Shown here: one piece after another, positions 1 to 12,040 of the stretch
Position numbering within the stretch: position 1 is the stretch's first letter
Layout: every line of letters starts with the position of its first letter
Origin: Malachius bipustulatus
Lineage: Eukaryota; Arthropoda; Insecta; Coleoptera; Melyridae
DNA: 64,000 bases
Assembly (NCBI GenBank): GCA_910589415.1
Contig: OU342631.1
Coordinates: 21,390,001 to 21,454,000, forward strand
Direction: 5' to 3'
Translations under genes and position numbers: made by a program
The notes under the pieces: model-generated
Database searches by the model: none
Seen by the model: only the letters and a program-made list of their open reading frames with translations
Told to the model about the DNA's origin: nothing

Positions 1-328
1 ATTCTTATTGAATTTTCTCAGGAAATATGAAAATATAATAAAATACAGAATGTCCTATTCAGGAAAATAGACAGTCGTCATTACTGAGCCAAGGAACACG
101 TTGTAAAAAAAAACGCTAAAGTCGTGCGATGGTGCTCTAGAATTAAAAAATAAATAAAAATTAGCGAGTCGCTTGTAAAAAATGTAGCAGTTGGTGGTTC
201 TAGTTTCAGAATAAGTTGTCTTAAATGTGACAGCATCATTTAAAATGAGCATCTGAAAATGAAACTTTAAGACAAAATATGTTCTTGCCAAATCGTTTTG
301 AAAATTAACAAGTTGCTTTTAAGAAATA
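1..328. other. AT-rich intergenic DNA, nothing recognised
   Basis: No coding signal, RNA gene or repeat structure could be supported here. Short open frames are what AT-rich DNA gives by chance. Confidence 0.5.
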
Positions 329-330
329 TA

Positions 331-622
331 CAGTGTGGAACGCGCTTATGGAATAAAATTCACTATTCAGAGAATAAACGTTTTGGAAAAAAAGCTCGCA
401 CACCTCAACTTCAAATTTTTATTTAGATTTTTATTCTGGGTGTCTTATTTAAGAAAAAAAGATCCCTACCACAATGGTAGGGATGAGATCGGTGGAGGTA
501 AATATTCAAATTGAGACTTGAAAGATGCCAAATAAAAATTGGAAGTTGAGGTGTGCTAGATTTTTTTCAAAACGTTTTTTCTCTGAGTAATACATTTTAT
601 TCCATAAGTGCGTTCCACACTG
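331..622. mobile_element. Tc1/mariner-type MITE, 292 bp
   Basis: The two ends are inverted copies over roughly 90 bp. The left begins CAGTGTGGAACGCGCTTATG, and the right ends with the complement of CAGTGTGGAACGCACTTATG. Both are flanked by TA (329-330 and 623-624), the target duplication of Tc1/mariner elements. The interior has no open frame and carries a small hairpin around 476-496. It is therefore a non-autonomous miniature element. The superfamily rests on TA and the CAGTG terminus only. Confidence 0.85.
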
Positions 623-624
623 TA

Positions 625-2596
625 TACAGAGTTAGGACTATATTTAATGGGCGACTATAAAGAGATATCTTAAACCATACAAGATACGAGGTCGGTTAGA
701 TTAGAGAAAAGTTGTGCTATTTTGAGACGAGTATTTTTTAAATATTCAAATTTTCCCAAAAACGAGAAACGGGAGACGGGGACAATAAAAAGTACCTCCT
801 TACTTGTAAATTTCATTAAAAGTTCTTCCGCTACCAGATCTTCCACAAGAATCAGAATTTCAAACTTCTCGGTATGACTAGCTCCTCAAATTCATAAAAA
901 AATGGGTTATCCCACGATTCTTTTGAAATATCAAAAGCAACTCCCGAAAAATTAGTTTTGAGTATAACCGGCTGCAATGGTTTTCAAAAAATGTCAGCTC
1001 GAAAATGGTGTTATATAAAATAATGAGGTATACCTACCTATCTTTCTATCCTATCTATATAAAAACATGAAGTTAATGCCATTCTATTTTAAGCTCTCTA
1101 ATTTAACTATACTCTGTAACTCTTCAAATATGTAGGTCCTTAATTGACTTAAAACTTCTTGTACGGCAAAGGCATTTGTAGAGAGTTCTAAGTTAGACAA
1201 CAAGAGATTCGGTCGAAATAAAAATAGGGATAGAGAGGAAATAATCAACGTACTAGAGCTACGTATAAGTATAAAAAAAATTAATATTGTATTAAGTTTT
1301 ATAAGTAAGTAATTTAAATAAATAATTATTCAATATATAGGTATAAATATAGTATGAATAAATAATAAATAGCCTGCAGGATGTATTTTCTTTAAATAAC
1401 AATAAAATCAATATTTATAATAATAGTTGCATGCTTATTGCAAAACAAAGAGTAAACATCTCTAAATTATTACATAGGTATACAGTTCGAAGAACTTTAG
1501 AGATATCCCTCGTATTATTTCAAGGAGGATCCGACAAGGATTCTATATTTGGATCATATTCACTTTCAACTTGATGGCGTATTTTTAAATTATCTATTAA
1601 GGAACAATAATAGAGATATTCGGTATCAATACGAGAGGTAATTACCTGGTATAATTTATATATAATCTCTTCCTAGCAATATAAGTATAAATGTAAAAGG
1701 GTAATAAAACCAATATCAAAGAGGATGCGTATAGAAGTGACTCCTTTAATAGCTCAGCTCACGATGGGATGTATGAGTGGTAATTTCGAAATGATTAGAT
1801 CGGTGCCTTTATTCATGGTTAAACAATAGATTGAATTAACTTTACGATACCTGCGACAAATAGAGCAATTTTATAATCACAATCGAGAGTATGGAAGTCT
1901 TTTATTTCTCTTTAGATTGAACGAGCTTTATGATGGGAAAAGTTCAATCATCGTAAATTTTAATACGTATTTCTTGTAACACCGAAGACACTTTTTATAG
2001 ATCTTCAATTCCAAACAAAAATTTGTTGAAGACATAAATTTTATCCCAGAGATGCTTCTCGCATCGTTTGATCCGAGACTACACCAACAACTAACCCAGA
2101 ATTTTTTATAACGATAATAATACCCTTTTTGTTGGGAATAAGGCAGTAAAGTTTTTGTAACCTGTAGGATGATAAGAGGATTTCTCGCTTCAAGTTGATA
2201 GCAATACTCGCGATAAAAAAGATTACTGCAAAATTTATTAATAATAATAAAATAATAATGTTGAATAAAAATTGGTAAAAGGAATGAGATGAAGGATTCA
2301 TTTGTCCCAGGAAGAAAACTAATTATGTATGAATATCTCCCTGCATACAATAAGCTCAAAACGAACAGATTGCAATGAGAAATACAATCCAGAAAGGACG
2401 CGAGAAACGGTAAGTCGTGGCCTCAGCGCTCTGACCCACACACATCTAAAATCATTCTAGTATTAGAATTTTTGTGGCGTGTTTCAGTACTTCAGGAAGA
2501 ATTCTGGAGCGCTAGTTGTATATTTACTAAATCATACAACCCGATATCGACAAGGAATGGAATTGGACTATATAATTTATATCTGTATGTATGTAC
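625..2596. other. Intergenic AT-rich stretch
   Basis: No gene could be supported. A short piece at about 690-725 (TTAGATTAGAGAAAAGTTG) resembles the terminus of the element at 25430-26316 and may be a relic of that family. The minus-strand open frames near 1928-2359 have low-complexity composition and no domain. Confidence 0.45.
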
Positions 2597-3600
2597 CCAG
2601 GCAGCAGAGTCACATCGTTGCAACGTGATTTTTTTTGTCATCGCCAACGTCATTTTGACTTTATAAATGACAAACAAATGACGGTAGGATTATACTGTAT
2701 ATTATATTGTACGTAATCTGACGTAGTATTACTGTCGTTATAAAACGTTTTACGTTTTATGGCTGATTACAAGGAGGTCAGTAGGTGTTTTTTCAGATTA
2801 GTGATTATAGTAAGTGTATCAATAATAATTATTGATTATACAGTTTATAGTTAGCGGAGATATTTTGACGGTGCACCCTTGGACAAGAACTAGGGTATTG
2901 GAGTATTAGACAGCACTCCTAAGAAACAACTAAAGAGATACCGGTTGGGTTGGTTTGTCTAGCTAGCGTTTGCTCTCGAGACGTTGCAACACTTACAAGA
3001 CTAAGTCCGATGAGGAATTGACAGGAGCACTTGTAAAAGCAAGAGGAGAAAAAGACATTATTCACTGCCCTTAACGCGCGACGCGCGTTTAGTGTTACTT
3101 ACAACATGTGCCCACACCCCGCCAGGCGCGTTTGCATATTTTTGATTTCAAGAAAAAAAAATTTTTTTATTAAAAAAAATTGTTGGAGAAGGAGCCGCAT
3201 GGAGTAGGTAAGTACCGTACCTAACGCGTTGTTAGGCACCGCGCAAAGCTCGTTGTTCGTTGATAGGCACTATGTAAAGTACAACCATTTTTTGTAAGAA
3301 CGCGTTTGGCTAAAATTATATGCGGGCGCCTGACTCTGACATCGAATTTTATAGGGGCCGTGAATGTGTTAAAATTGACTTCTTTATAGAAAAATAATTT
3401 ATGGTCAGGCGGAACTTATAGCGCCAGATTCAAATATTCAGTTTAAAAATGACGCAAAAACGACGTTTGACCGACGTCATAAATGTCATGTCTAAATTAC
3501 GTCTAAGAAATGCGACAATAATCACGTGATTTGGTAATGTGACGTTGAGGACCAAAAATGACTAAAAATAACGTCATTATAACGTGACTCTGCTGCCTGG
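2597..3600. mobile_element. Non-autonomous DNA transposon with ACGT-rich subterminal repeats
   Basis: A perfect 17-bp inverted pair, CCAGGCAGCAGAGTCAC at 2597-2613 and its complement at 3584-3600, bounds a 1,004-bp unit. Inside both ends, short words such as ACGTCAT, ACGTGAT and GACGT recur many times in both orientations, as subterminal transposase-binding repeats do. Flanks GTATGTAC and TTATATAC are similar (6 of 8) and could be a decayed 8-bp target duplication, which would suggest a hAT- or P-like mechanism. That is inference. No transposase remains. Confidence 0.7.
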
Positions 3601-3630
3601 TTATATACTTATACCTCACGACCAAAATAA

Positions 3631-3786
3631 CGTGCAGTACCTAACTGACATTACTAAAAAAGCAATTTCGGGGAAACTTACGTTTGGAGGAACATTTTCA
3701 CGGATGGGAGAAATATTCCTCCAAACTTAAGCTTCTGCTTGCCGTTTTTCCGAAATTGCTTTTTTAGTAATGTCAGTTACTGCACG
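3631..3786. repeat. Long palindrome (foldback repeat)
   Basis: CGTGCAGTA at 3631 and TACTGCACG ending at 3786 are the outer edges of a hairpin. Its arms also share TGACATTACTAAAAAAGC and the GCAATTTCGG word, and continue inward to the GTTTGGAGGAA pair. The loop is short. It starts about 30 bp right of the element ending at 3600. It looks like a small foldback MITE; no target duplication was found. Confidence 0.75.
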
Positions 3787-3796
3787 CTATTTCGGC

Positions 3797-5377
3797 TCGT
3801 ATTAAAACATGACGTTGAGTCGCTCTTATATAACCTGTCCGGTGATCTTCCTTCAAGATGTTCGTCTCACTAGGAATTTTTGGGAGATTTTCTTTAGGAG
3901 ATAATTGCAGCGACGTCATTACCATTGCGTGGGAAGACTTCTTCGGCACATTTTTTGATATGCAGATATAGCTGAAACTCTAGTAGAGGTATTATGAATT
4001 CTTCGAGGATATTTGAGAATATTTTAAATTCTAGAAGGGACCACATACCTAATCAAATTACCAGTCGATGTGTTGTAGGCGTGTTGAAGCCGTTACTAGT
4101 CGCTTTTTGCTATAATCTTATGATGTTTGGGTTTAACAAGACAGTCCAGTAATTTACCCTTTACATCATATCCTAGACCTTTCACTCACCTGCTATTTAT
4201 TCAGATGTTACTTTTAAACATAACACTCTTCCCAGTAAAGTGATTTGGTTCCCAGAAACTCTTATATATTTTTTCGACCTTTCATCTTTCAAAATCCCCA
4301 ATCGAATAAATAATTTTTCTTCAAGCACCTTCATGTAGTTGCCCTCACGTTTGACTGTAGCTTTTTTGATACAATCTTAGCACTACTAACACTAACAGAG
4401 AATGCTTAGAGTCAAAAAACAGTTATTCCTCCACCCATAACCACTTTAGTGACAATTAATATTCTTCTAAAATCCTCGCTATACTAATATGTCATAATGT
4501 TAGTTCCATATTTAATACGACATAATATATGAAGAGCATCCTCCGCATGGCTAATGGCATTGCTGATGGTGATGGTGATGGTAATGGCGAGTGACAATTC
4601 AATAAAAAATCATTGGCGATTCCGGGTGTAGAGCAGCGGTAAGCGGTTTCTTGTTAATGTCAATATCCCGAGATTACCGGGATCGCGTATTAGGTAATGC
4701 ACAACAAGTCGAGGAATCCAGTCCTTGCGGGACATCACCATCGATGGCACTGATGGCAGCAGCTCGCGTAACAGTAGCCAATGCCATGCTGTCTGAATGT
4801 CTCGCGGAAATAGGATAAGGTCGCGATCGAACCCTGACACTGTCAATAAAACTCAGTTATTGTACTCGTATGTTGTATGTATGTAATACGCTAGTACAAT
4901 ACATGAACGTCCTTTCAGAGGACGGTTCTGTTTACACCGGCTAAAATGGGCTAGTCTTGGGTTGGGGACGGTTGAAATTTAATTTCATAGGCAACCAACT
5001 CGATGGATATTTGACGGACTTATGATAAGTAATTATGGATAAGTAATTAGATATTAGATAATTATCCGAGTCCAAGTTAAGACTTTCAACAACATTGGGA
5101 TTTTGTAAACTATGAGAGATATGGAGCCGATTAAAGGGGGACAAGTTGTCAAATTTGATGCTGCGAGTAGCACAAAATCGTATTTGAGGTATAATAATTG
5201 ATTCCTGAAATTTGCTGAAATTTTTTCCCGTTTGTAATTTTTGATTGTGCTGCTAGAAGTTTATTGACTCTACCCTGTACGCCTATCTCCGAGATCCCAT
5301 GGCGTTCGTTCATATCTTGGACATTGTGTATTTTTCATAAATTATTATTATTTGATTTCATGCATATTATGATATTA
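3797..5377. other. Intergenic stretch with a short GATGGT repeat
   Basis: No gene is supported. 4564-4590 is a short run of GATGGT-type units. 4600-4850 is more GC-rich than its surroundings and may be an old repeat or promoter; nothing in it could be named. Confidence 0.4.
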
Positions 5378-5419
5378 TTTACCACTATATTGGTGACCAA
5401 TCCAATTATAGTGGTAAAT
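5378..5419. repeat. Short hairpin
   Basis: ATTTACCACTATATTGG and CCAATTATAGTGGTAAAT are near-perfect inverted arms around a short loop. They may be the remains of a palindromic MITE. Confidence 0.7.
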
Positions 5420-5575
5420 AAAAAAGTTCCGTGACCGATCGTGCTCCGGGAGGTACGTTAAAAAGGGGGTCCCGGCGGCTTCACAGCAGTCGTTAAGTTA
5501 CTTCAGAGGCCCTTGAGGCTACTTGAAAACTTCTGACACTTGGGCTTTACCACAGCCATAAGATATTTATTTTTT
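5420..5575 (+). repeat. Possible LINE 3' tail fragment
   Basis: This GC-richer block has CTCCGGGAGGTACG, GGGGGTCCCGGCGGC and TTTACCACAGCCATAAG. It reads like the 3' untranslated tail of insect non-LTR retrotransposons. The resemblance is from general recall, with no coding remnant next to it. Confidence 0.3.
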
Positions 5576-8500
5576 ATCATGCATATTGAGTATAACGGGC
5601 TAGGAAGACCTTACACAGAACGAAGGAAGTAATTACCCGAATTCATATAAATATTTCAACTTTATCCTGAAAAAAAAGTCCAAGTATTCCCCATTTAGTC
5701 ATACATATCTCATCAGTAATCAAGATGTTTGTGATGAGAGACCCAACTTTAAAATATTTAATCTGAGAACCTTTGTAATGGAATTTCGATTCCAAGGTCT
5801 ATTGATTACGCTTCCTTCAACTTACTATTTAAATACGAGGAGTGTTGACAAAGTATTGAATTCTTGACAGCATATAGGCTACTTTCCCCTAATAATTTCT
5901 TGAGAAAATATATTCTTTTGAATGATAACCGGGGATGAGAGGAGAGAATATTTAATAATGATTTTATTAAAAACATCATGTGCATTGATGCCTAATTAGA
6001 GAAACGCAGTATCATGTAGAACGGAGAAGTACCGAAAAAAAATTACTGCATTATTCACAATTCAATAATTGTGAATAATGCCGCAATAGTTTGGTCTAAA
6101 ATGGCCGTCATTTGTAAACGATTAGACTGATGCTGCTCAAATTTATAATTGACCCAATTTATAAAAAAATATAATAATTTGAAAACGTCAAATTAAGAAA
6201 ATAAATTTGACTTTCAATGATACATGCCAAATTATTACGCGTGGCTAGCTGAAACTTGACACCTTAGGCAATTGTTTCATCCTCGCTAGAACTCATCAGT
6301 GCGATTAATTTTGTGTGTGTCTCTCGTGAGCCATATTATAGAAATATAGAAAGTACCGACGACAATTCAAGAAAATTTCTTCTTCGCAATAAACTGCATA
6401 TATTAACCTAGATATGAATCTTATTTGCAACCGTTTGATCACGTCCAGTCTCCGTCAGGTCACCGAGTTATAAGTCTCTGTCAGAACAAGCCCCGCAAGA
6501 TCACGTACTTCCACTTCACGTTATTTAACTGCAAATACAATTTTTAAAATCCGTGGCTAATGAATTGTTTTTCAGGGCCGAAGTACCTACCTACCAAAAT
6601 AGAATTAAATAAAAAAAATAATTTCAGTATTCTCACTTGATATAAATAAAAAAAAAAAACAAATCTGCAATAAGATATATTTTACAGCCATGAAGCATTA
6701 GTATAAAATTGGAATTAGAGCACAATTTTGTGCCGGACATTCCGATTTATTACTGTCACTTTTAGTACATCATCCTATTTGTTTACGTAGGTACGTCGTA
6801 CTCATTTTGAAATAGCTATAAACATGGGAGAATGGAGCTGAAGTGTGAGAACATTTTTTACATGCTTTGTATTCAAGTTCCAAACCAAGAACACGCATTC
6901 AACAACATAAATTACACCCAAAAAACGTCCATTTACCAAACAAACAAACTCCGCCATACAGCCTCGCGACATATTCTAATTCCATCTTAATTGCCATTCT
7001 GGTCCAGTGACGCGAATGTGACCGGGCCGGGCGTTATTACTATTCACGAAACACGAATCGTCAACAATGGACCTCGGATTCCGGGTAAGACGCTGTTGTA
7101 CTACACACTACTATAAACTATAAGCTACGAGATTAATGATAAGACGATACGGAGAAGATAAGACCTCCGGTATCCTGTAATAAACTGTTTGTACACCTTA
7201 AGCCCCGAACAGGCCTCAGTTGGCAAACATCGTCATCGCAATGCTCTCTTGGGAAAACGTAGACGGACGCCGCTGCTAGAACTTGAGGAAAACTCTTTAA
7301 AGCCATAATCTCTCCCTTAACACGAGCCGTCTCGTCACATTTAATTCAAGGAGAGGGATAATATGTAGGAAAAGGAGACAAGGAAAACTGGAGACAAGTC
7401 AACGAAAGTTATTTTTTGGTTTTGTTAAGGAAAATTATTTGAAAACCAAAATATTATCAAAATAAAACCTATTAAGGTAGAAAATTATCTTTCTTTTAAT
7501 TCTGTAATCGAAGTAGTTTTTTTCATTATTTTTTTTTTCAAAATTTACTACGGTACTTTCGAAATTGTATGGACGTTTCAGTTGTTATGATTCTGTTTAA
7601 CCTAATTTTTAGGCAGATATACTCAAAAATTACAACACTACAAATTTTTAAAAATAAATAGGTAGGACAGATGATAAATGTGACAGACTGATGAGATGGA
7701 AATAACCATTGAAACATCGATGTCTCTGTCTTCACCATACCGTTAGAGTAAATGTGTCGTTCAGAAAGCATTATTGTTTTTCAACAATCGGATTGCTGTA
7801 ATTGATATAATAATTTATTATTATTCAATTTGTTTCATTTAAATAGGTAGGTACCTTCAAATGTTTAGATTCTTCATGATGAGGTTTTTTAAGGGGTGGG
7901 GATTAGAAAAATAAAATTTTCCTCATTTTTCGAGCTTAAGCACGTTCCCGTTTTCCTTAATTAGCCTTCGTCTAACGTTACAATTTACTTTCGGAAATAG
8001 AGAAAGAAATTTGGATTTTCACTAAAAATCAAAAATAAAAAAAAACATAATATTTATTGGTATCCCAAATTGATATGATATTCCAAAATAACATTTTGAC
8101 GTTTCGAAAACGATCCTTCCAAATTTATTCCAGGATCATTTTCATGGTTTACGGTTTGTTTAAAAGCTTAAAAGTTTGAAGAAATATCTAGTGTCGTGAC
8201 CGTTGTAAAAAAAATCAGATTTATTCTTCATAGGTATCATGAAAATTTTTTTGAAGGCTTAGGAGAAAAAACTTCCTCACTTCTAATTTTAAGAAAGGCT
8301 TAAATTGTTTACTTTCTGTTCTGGAAATAGACGGTGATAAAAACAGAAAAAATAATTTTCCAGCAAAATATATTCAGTTTCCCTGTAAAGGGCACCATTT
8401 TTTTTTAGAAATTTTAATCTGAAAATCTTTTTAAAAGAGGTAAAATAGAATGCCATTTCAACAGCGTTTTTATGGATAGCTCGATAACAACACCACCAAA

Positions 8501-8652
8501 TTCGAGAAAAATTTTTTTTCATATTTTCTAAAAGCAGCTCTTAAAAAAATACTACATCCTATCCCCCCCCCCCAAGTCAGGATAATTTTTTTTAAGGCAA
8601 TTCAGGAAATTATTTCGAATTTTTTAATTTTCATTTAAGTTGACATTTTGGC
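5576..8652. other. Intergenic stretch, no gene supported
   Basis: Only small structures are visible: a perfect hairpin at 6048-6081 and an 11-base C run at 8563-8573. 6950-7330 is somewhat GC-richer but shows no open frame or splice pattern. Confidence 0.45.
6048..6081. repeat. Perfect 15-bp hairpin
   Basis: GCATTATTCACAATT at 6048-6062 and its exact complement at 6067-6081 surround a four-base loop, CAAT. Confidence 0.85.
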
Positions 8653-9088
8653 CACCAGGAGATGCCAAAATGTCAATTCTGAATTAATATTTAATAATAG
8701 TTAATTCATTGGCGCAGGCCATGGGTTTTTACGTTTCACACCTTTTGAACTTCTATACCTACGCCAATGGAATTAAAAATTTTTAAATATGAAGTGTAGA
8801 TTAGTCTCGAGATTCGTCGTTTCATTTTCTACAAAAACAGTACTCTTTATAAAAGTCGCCTAACCTTATTGTCATTTTTACAAGATATTTGAATGTTGAC
8901 TGTTGATGACATGTTTAATGTTGAACATTCCCATTTGAATGTTGATTTTTATATGAAATTTCGTATTTTTTCATGGGATTTTCTTGATTTAAAAAAATCA
9001 TAAAATCAATTTACATTTCAACATTTGAACATTCAAAATCGCTTCAACGGTTTAGCTTTTAGAATCAACACTTTGGCATCTCCTAGTG
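8653..9088. mobile_element. Short inverted-repeat element, TIR CACYAGGAGATGCC
   Basis: The left end CACCAGGAGATGCCAAAATG (8653 on) and the complement of 9061-9088, CACTAGGAGATGCCAAAGTG, form about 28 bp of terminal inverted repeat around a 436-bp unit. The word GAATGTTGA and its complement recur inside both ends (8890-9030), a subterminal-repeat pattern. The CACTA-like terminus hints at a CACTA-type element, but no clear target duplication or transposase was found. Confidence 0.6.
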
Positions 9089-10448
9089 CCCAAATCAAGC
9101 AACTTTGGACATAGATAATTTGACTTAAATCGACTTAGTATCACCGGAGAAACATTTGGTAGTGTTCTGTAGTCATTTCAGAGACACCCTCTATTTTTGG
9201 AAATATAGGGGCATCCCTCATAAAGGTTTATTTATGAGAGATTTATCCCACCACCATTAGAAACATTCACCCCGATACTTCCAACCACGTGAAGCTGCGC
9301 ATAATTAATTGCTAAAATATTTTCTCCAACAATAAACTCCCACACACACACAGCCTCTCCGCTCATGTTTCCCCATTGAATCTGAGCAGCATGACTCCGG
9401 CGTCTTTCGGAGATCATCATTCGAACCGATACAGACCGTCGCATCTGTAACTTTTTACGGGAAAGGTGCCCGGAAAATCGAACCGACTCCATGAACCCGG
9501 ACTATTACCAATACTAATACACAGACTCGGAGACGACTGGCTCGAGGCTCGTAGTCTCCTCCGCTATAATATTGCTCCGATTTCGTGGTTAATTTTCCGA
9601 CCTGGAGCCAATCTCTCGCTCTATTTTACCTCGAGATGGCTCAGTGATAACGCGAGTCTCGATGTGCGAAGGTGACAGATCGCGAATTTCGCGTCAACGC
9701 CGGTGAAATAACGTGAAAAGTGCGCATTGTTTCGTGTTACCTACCTATTACGTTGTGTTACCTTGTACTGTTGAACTTGAAATTTATATGCAGATAGATT
9801 TTTTTACCAGTCATTATTATTGGATGTAATGGTTTGTATATAACAGATATAATATTATTATGTATGTAGCTTCTAAGCGCATTTTTTTGCATTCTATAGA
9901 TCATCTATGATAACTAAATTATAATTTATTTGCTTCTGTTCCAAATTGAGATATTCATAAATATGCGTACGTGATATGATTTACTATATTGTTACATGAG
10001 AGCAGAGTATCAGAATACTAATAATGAATAGAATAATGATTAGATAACAATTAATAAGTTAATTCATCTGTGTTCTGTGTTTCCCTACAAACCATTGATT
10101 TCCGTCAAAGAAAATACAACTTTCTAAAAACCTTGAGATTTTCATGGATACACAAACATGTCGTATCACTGTTAGTTGTTAACATGAAGCTGTTTGCGAA
10201 TTTTCAACCGATTTAATTTGCAATCAAGTAGGTAGGTAAATAGATGATTTTGCTAATGTATAATGTATATAGGAAGCTGGGTTCATAGATAATATCGTTC
10301 ATTTTGTTCTATTTTAATATAATTTCCAGCTCCTTGGGTTATATAATAATTTATATAGCACTTGTGCCCCTAGGTATTTAGGAATATTCATAAGGGATGA
10401 TATAGGTCCTATAAATAAACAGCTTAGGTCGAGGGAATTGTAAGTATA
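9089..10448. other. Intergenic stretch with a GC-richer promoter-like block
   Basis: 9230-9720 is richer in GC and CpG than the surroundings and could be a promoter or untranslated exon. I found no convincing start codon, splice donor or conserved peptide, so no gene is called. The remainder is AT-rich. Confidence 0.3.
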
Positions 10449-11134
10449 CACTGTGTCTCTTGGATTTCTGGACATAGGGAATTCCCATGTTAAAATTAAC
10501 TATTGTAAATATTGGCTCCCCTAATTATTTTACAGTAAAATGTCAAATGTAAAACTTCTTAAGGAAAAAAAGCTGCTTCTTATGCTACAATTGGATTTTC
10601 ATTTGGTTCATTCGTTTTCGAGAAAATCAGGAAAAACTTAACGGTTTTTCGTAGTTTTTCAAGATTGCTTTGCTTTTGACAGATAATGCTAAAAATTATT
10701 AATTGTCAATAACTGATTGTTCAAAAGTGATTCATTCATCATTTAAACTTTAAGTGGCGAAGTATTACTTTTGAAAGAAAACCTTGTTTATAACATTGAA
10801 GTATTACACCATTGAAGAAAAAGTAAAATTTATTGAATGACATTACTCTGGCAATTCACTTAGAAATATTAGAGATTTGTTATTATCTTATTCGCATTAT
10901 CTCCCAAAGGCAAAGCAGCCTTGAAAAACTACGAAAAACCGTTCAGTTTTTCCTGATTTTCTCGAAAACGGATGAACCAAATGAAAATCCAATTATAGCA
11001 TAAGAAACAGCTTTTTTTTCTTAAGAAGTTTTGCATTTGACATTTTACTGTAAAATAATTAGGGGAGCCAATATTTCAAATAGTTTATTTTAACATGGGA
11101 ATTCCCTATGTCCAGAAATCCAAGAGACACAGTG
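10449..11134. mobile_element. Tc1/mariner-type element with ~225-bp TIRs and a transposase N-terminal relic
   Basis: The left end CACTGTGTCTCTTGGATTTC and the complement of the right end ending CACAGTG at 11134 are inverted copies over about 225 bp, flanked by TA (10447-10448, 11135-11136). The unique centre still reads as a helix-turn-helix segment at 10802-10895, beginning YYTIEEKVKFIE and continuing HYSGNSLRNIRDLL. That matches the N-terminal DNA-binding domain of insect mariner-like transposases. One TGA (10838) falls where tryptophan is expected. The catalytic domain is gone, so the unit is an internally deleted derivative. Confidence 0.8.
10802..10895 (+). pseudogene. Mariner-type transposase HTH fragment
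   Basis: This short frame reads TIEEKVKFIE, a stop, then HYSGNSLRNIRDLL. The pattern EEKVxxIExYYSGNS is the first helix-turn-helix of a common class of insect mariner-like transposases. It lies between the long terminal repeats of 10449-11134 and is not functional. Confidence 0.6.
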
Positions 11135-11136
11135 TA

Positions 11137-12036
11137 TGTATATACAGGGTGATCACGAGAATGTTATTAATGTTAATCTAACATGGTTAGAATTAATGTT
11201 AATGAAATTTCAAAACAACATTAGGGTAAATAATGTAGTTTTAATTGTTTTTTATAAAAGTTTCTCAATAGATACATTTTTAAAACAATTACATAATTAT
11301 AATTTAAATATAGAGTTATAATAATTGTAGTATGTATAGGATTAAACTATACGTACTGGTTCTGGCATTCAGCCAAGATATTCACAAAACATGCGCTAAC
11401 GTGCCAATATTTTTGGAAACGTCGCTATTTTCTACGAAATCAGAGTGGAAATCTATAAAATCATCACATAAAGAGCACTTATCCGACCCGTTTAAGTTGG
11501 CCTATATTCCATATTACCGCACTAGTACGCTATAAGAAATCTATTATCGCACAAGTGTGATAAGAAACACCTCGCCAAATGTTCAAAATACGATAACAAG
11601 GCCCTTTAAGGCCTTAGGGAAACAGAACTTATGAGAAAAAGTACAGGTCCCGGCGTTGTGAGTGGAGGCAGTTAGTAGTCGGTACTCATTAATTATGATT
11701 CTGGAAATTCTATAACTTATTCTTATTGAAGAGTGTATGCTATAAACTTTTAAAAATAGTTCAGAGATTTTGAAAATGTCTGCTTTTTTAATAAACATTC
11801 CAGGTAGTTTCATTAAACAAAAACCGACCAAATGCTAAAGAAAAACAAATTTTTGCGAATTTTTTTTACACTGTAAAGTATTATTATTGTCCCAAGAGCT
11901 CTAAAATCATCAGATTCTGACAAAAATACTAACGGAATACCGCCGGTGCCATTATAAGCACGGAATAGCCCGTAGATCCAAAACTGAACAGTTTTCTACC
12001 ACAGTTTACCATTTTCTTTGAAACGAACTATTTAAC
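11137..12036. other. Intergenic stretch with an interspersed repeat copy
   Basis: 11142-11160 (TATACAGGGTGATCACGAG) resembles one end of a TA-inserting element without a partner. 11892-12000 is a copy of an unclassified repeat also present inverted near 27420-27510 and in part at 30785-30860. Shared words are GACAAAAATA, ACGGAATA and CCGGTGCCAT. No gene was found. Confidence 0.5.
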
Positions 12037-12040
12037 CCCT
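12037..12040. repeat. Left target-site duplication of the Gypsy element
   Basis: CCCT lies directly before the 5' LTR and is repeated at 23409-23412 directly after the 3' LTR. Four bases is usual for Ty3/Gypsy integrases. Confidence 0.75.

Noticed and set aside
1928..2359. Minus-strand ORFs of 143 and 86 codons
   Set aside because: Composition is typical of AT-rich random frames (Ile, Phe, Tyr, Ser runs); they overlap each other and have no domain or splice context.
4610..4846. GC-richer ORF, suspected SINE with A-box-like TAGAGCAGCGG and B-box GATCGAACC
   Set aside because: The boxes are about 200 bp apart, too far for a tRNA-type promoter, and no tail or target duplication was found.
9232..9675. 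ORFs on both strands in a GC-rich block
   Set aside because: No conserved motif, no splice signals that extend them; composition alone explains the open frames.
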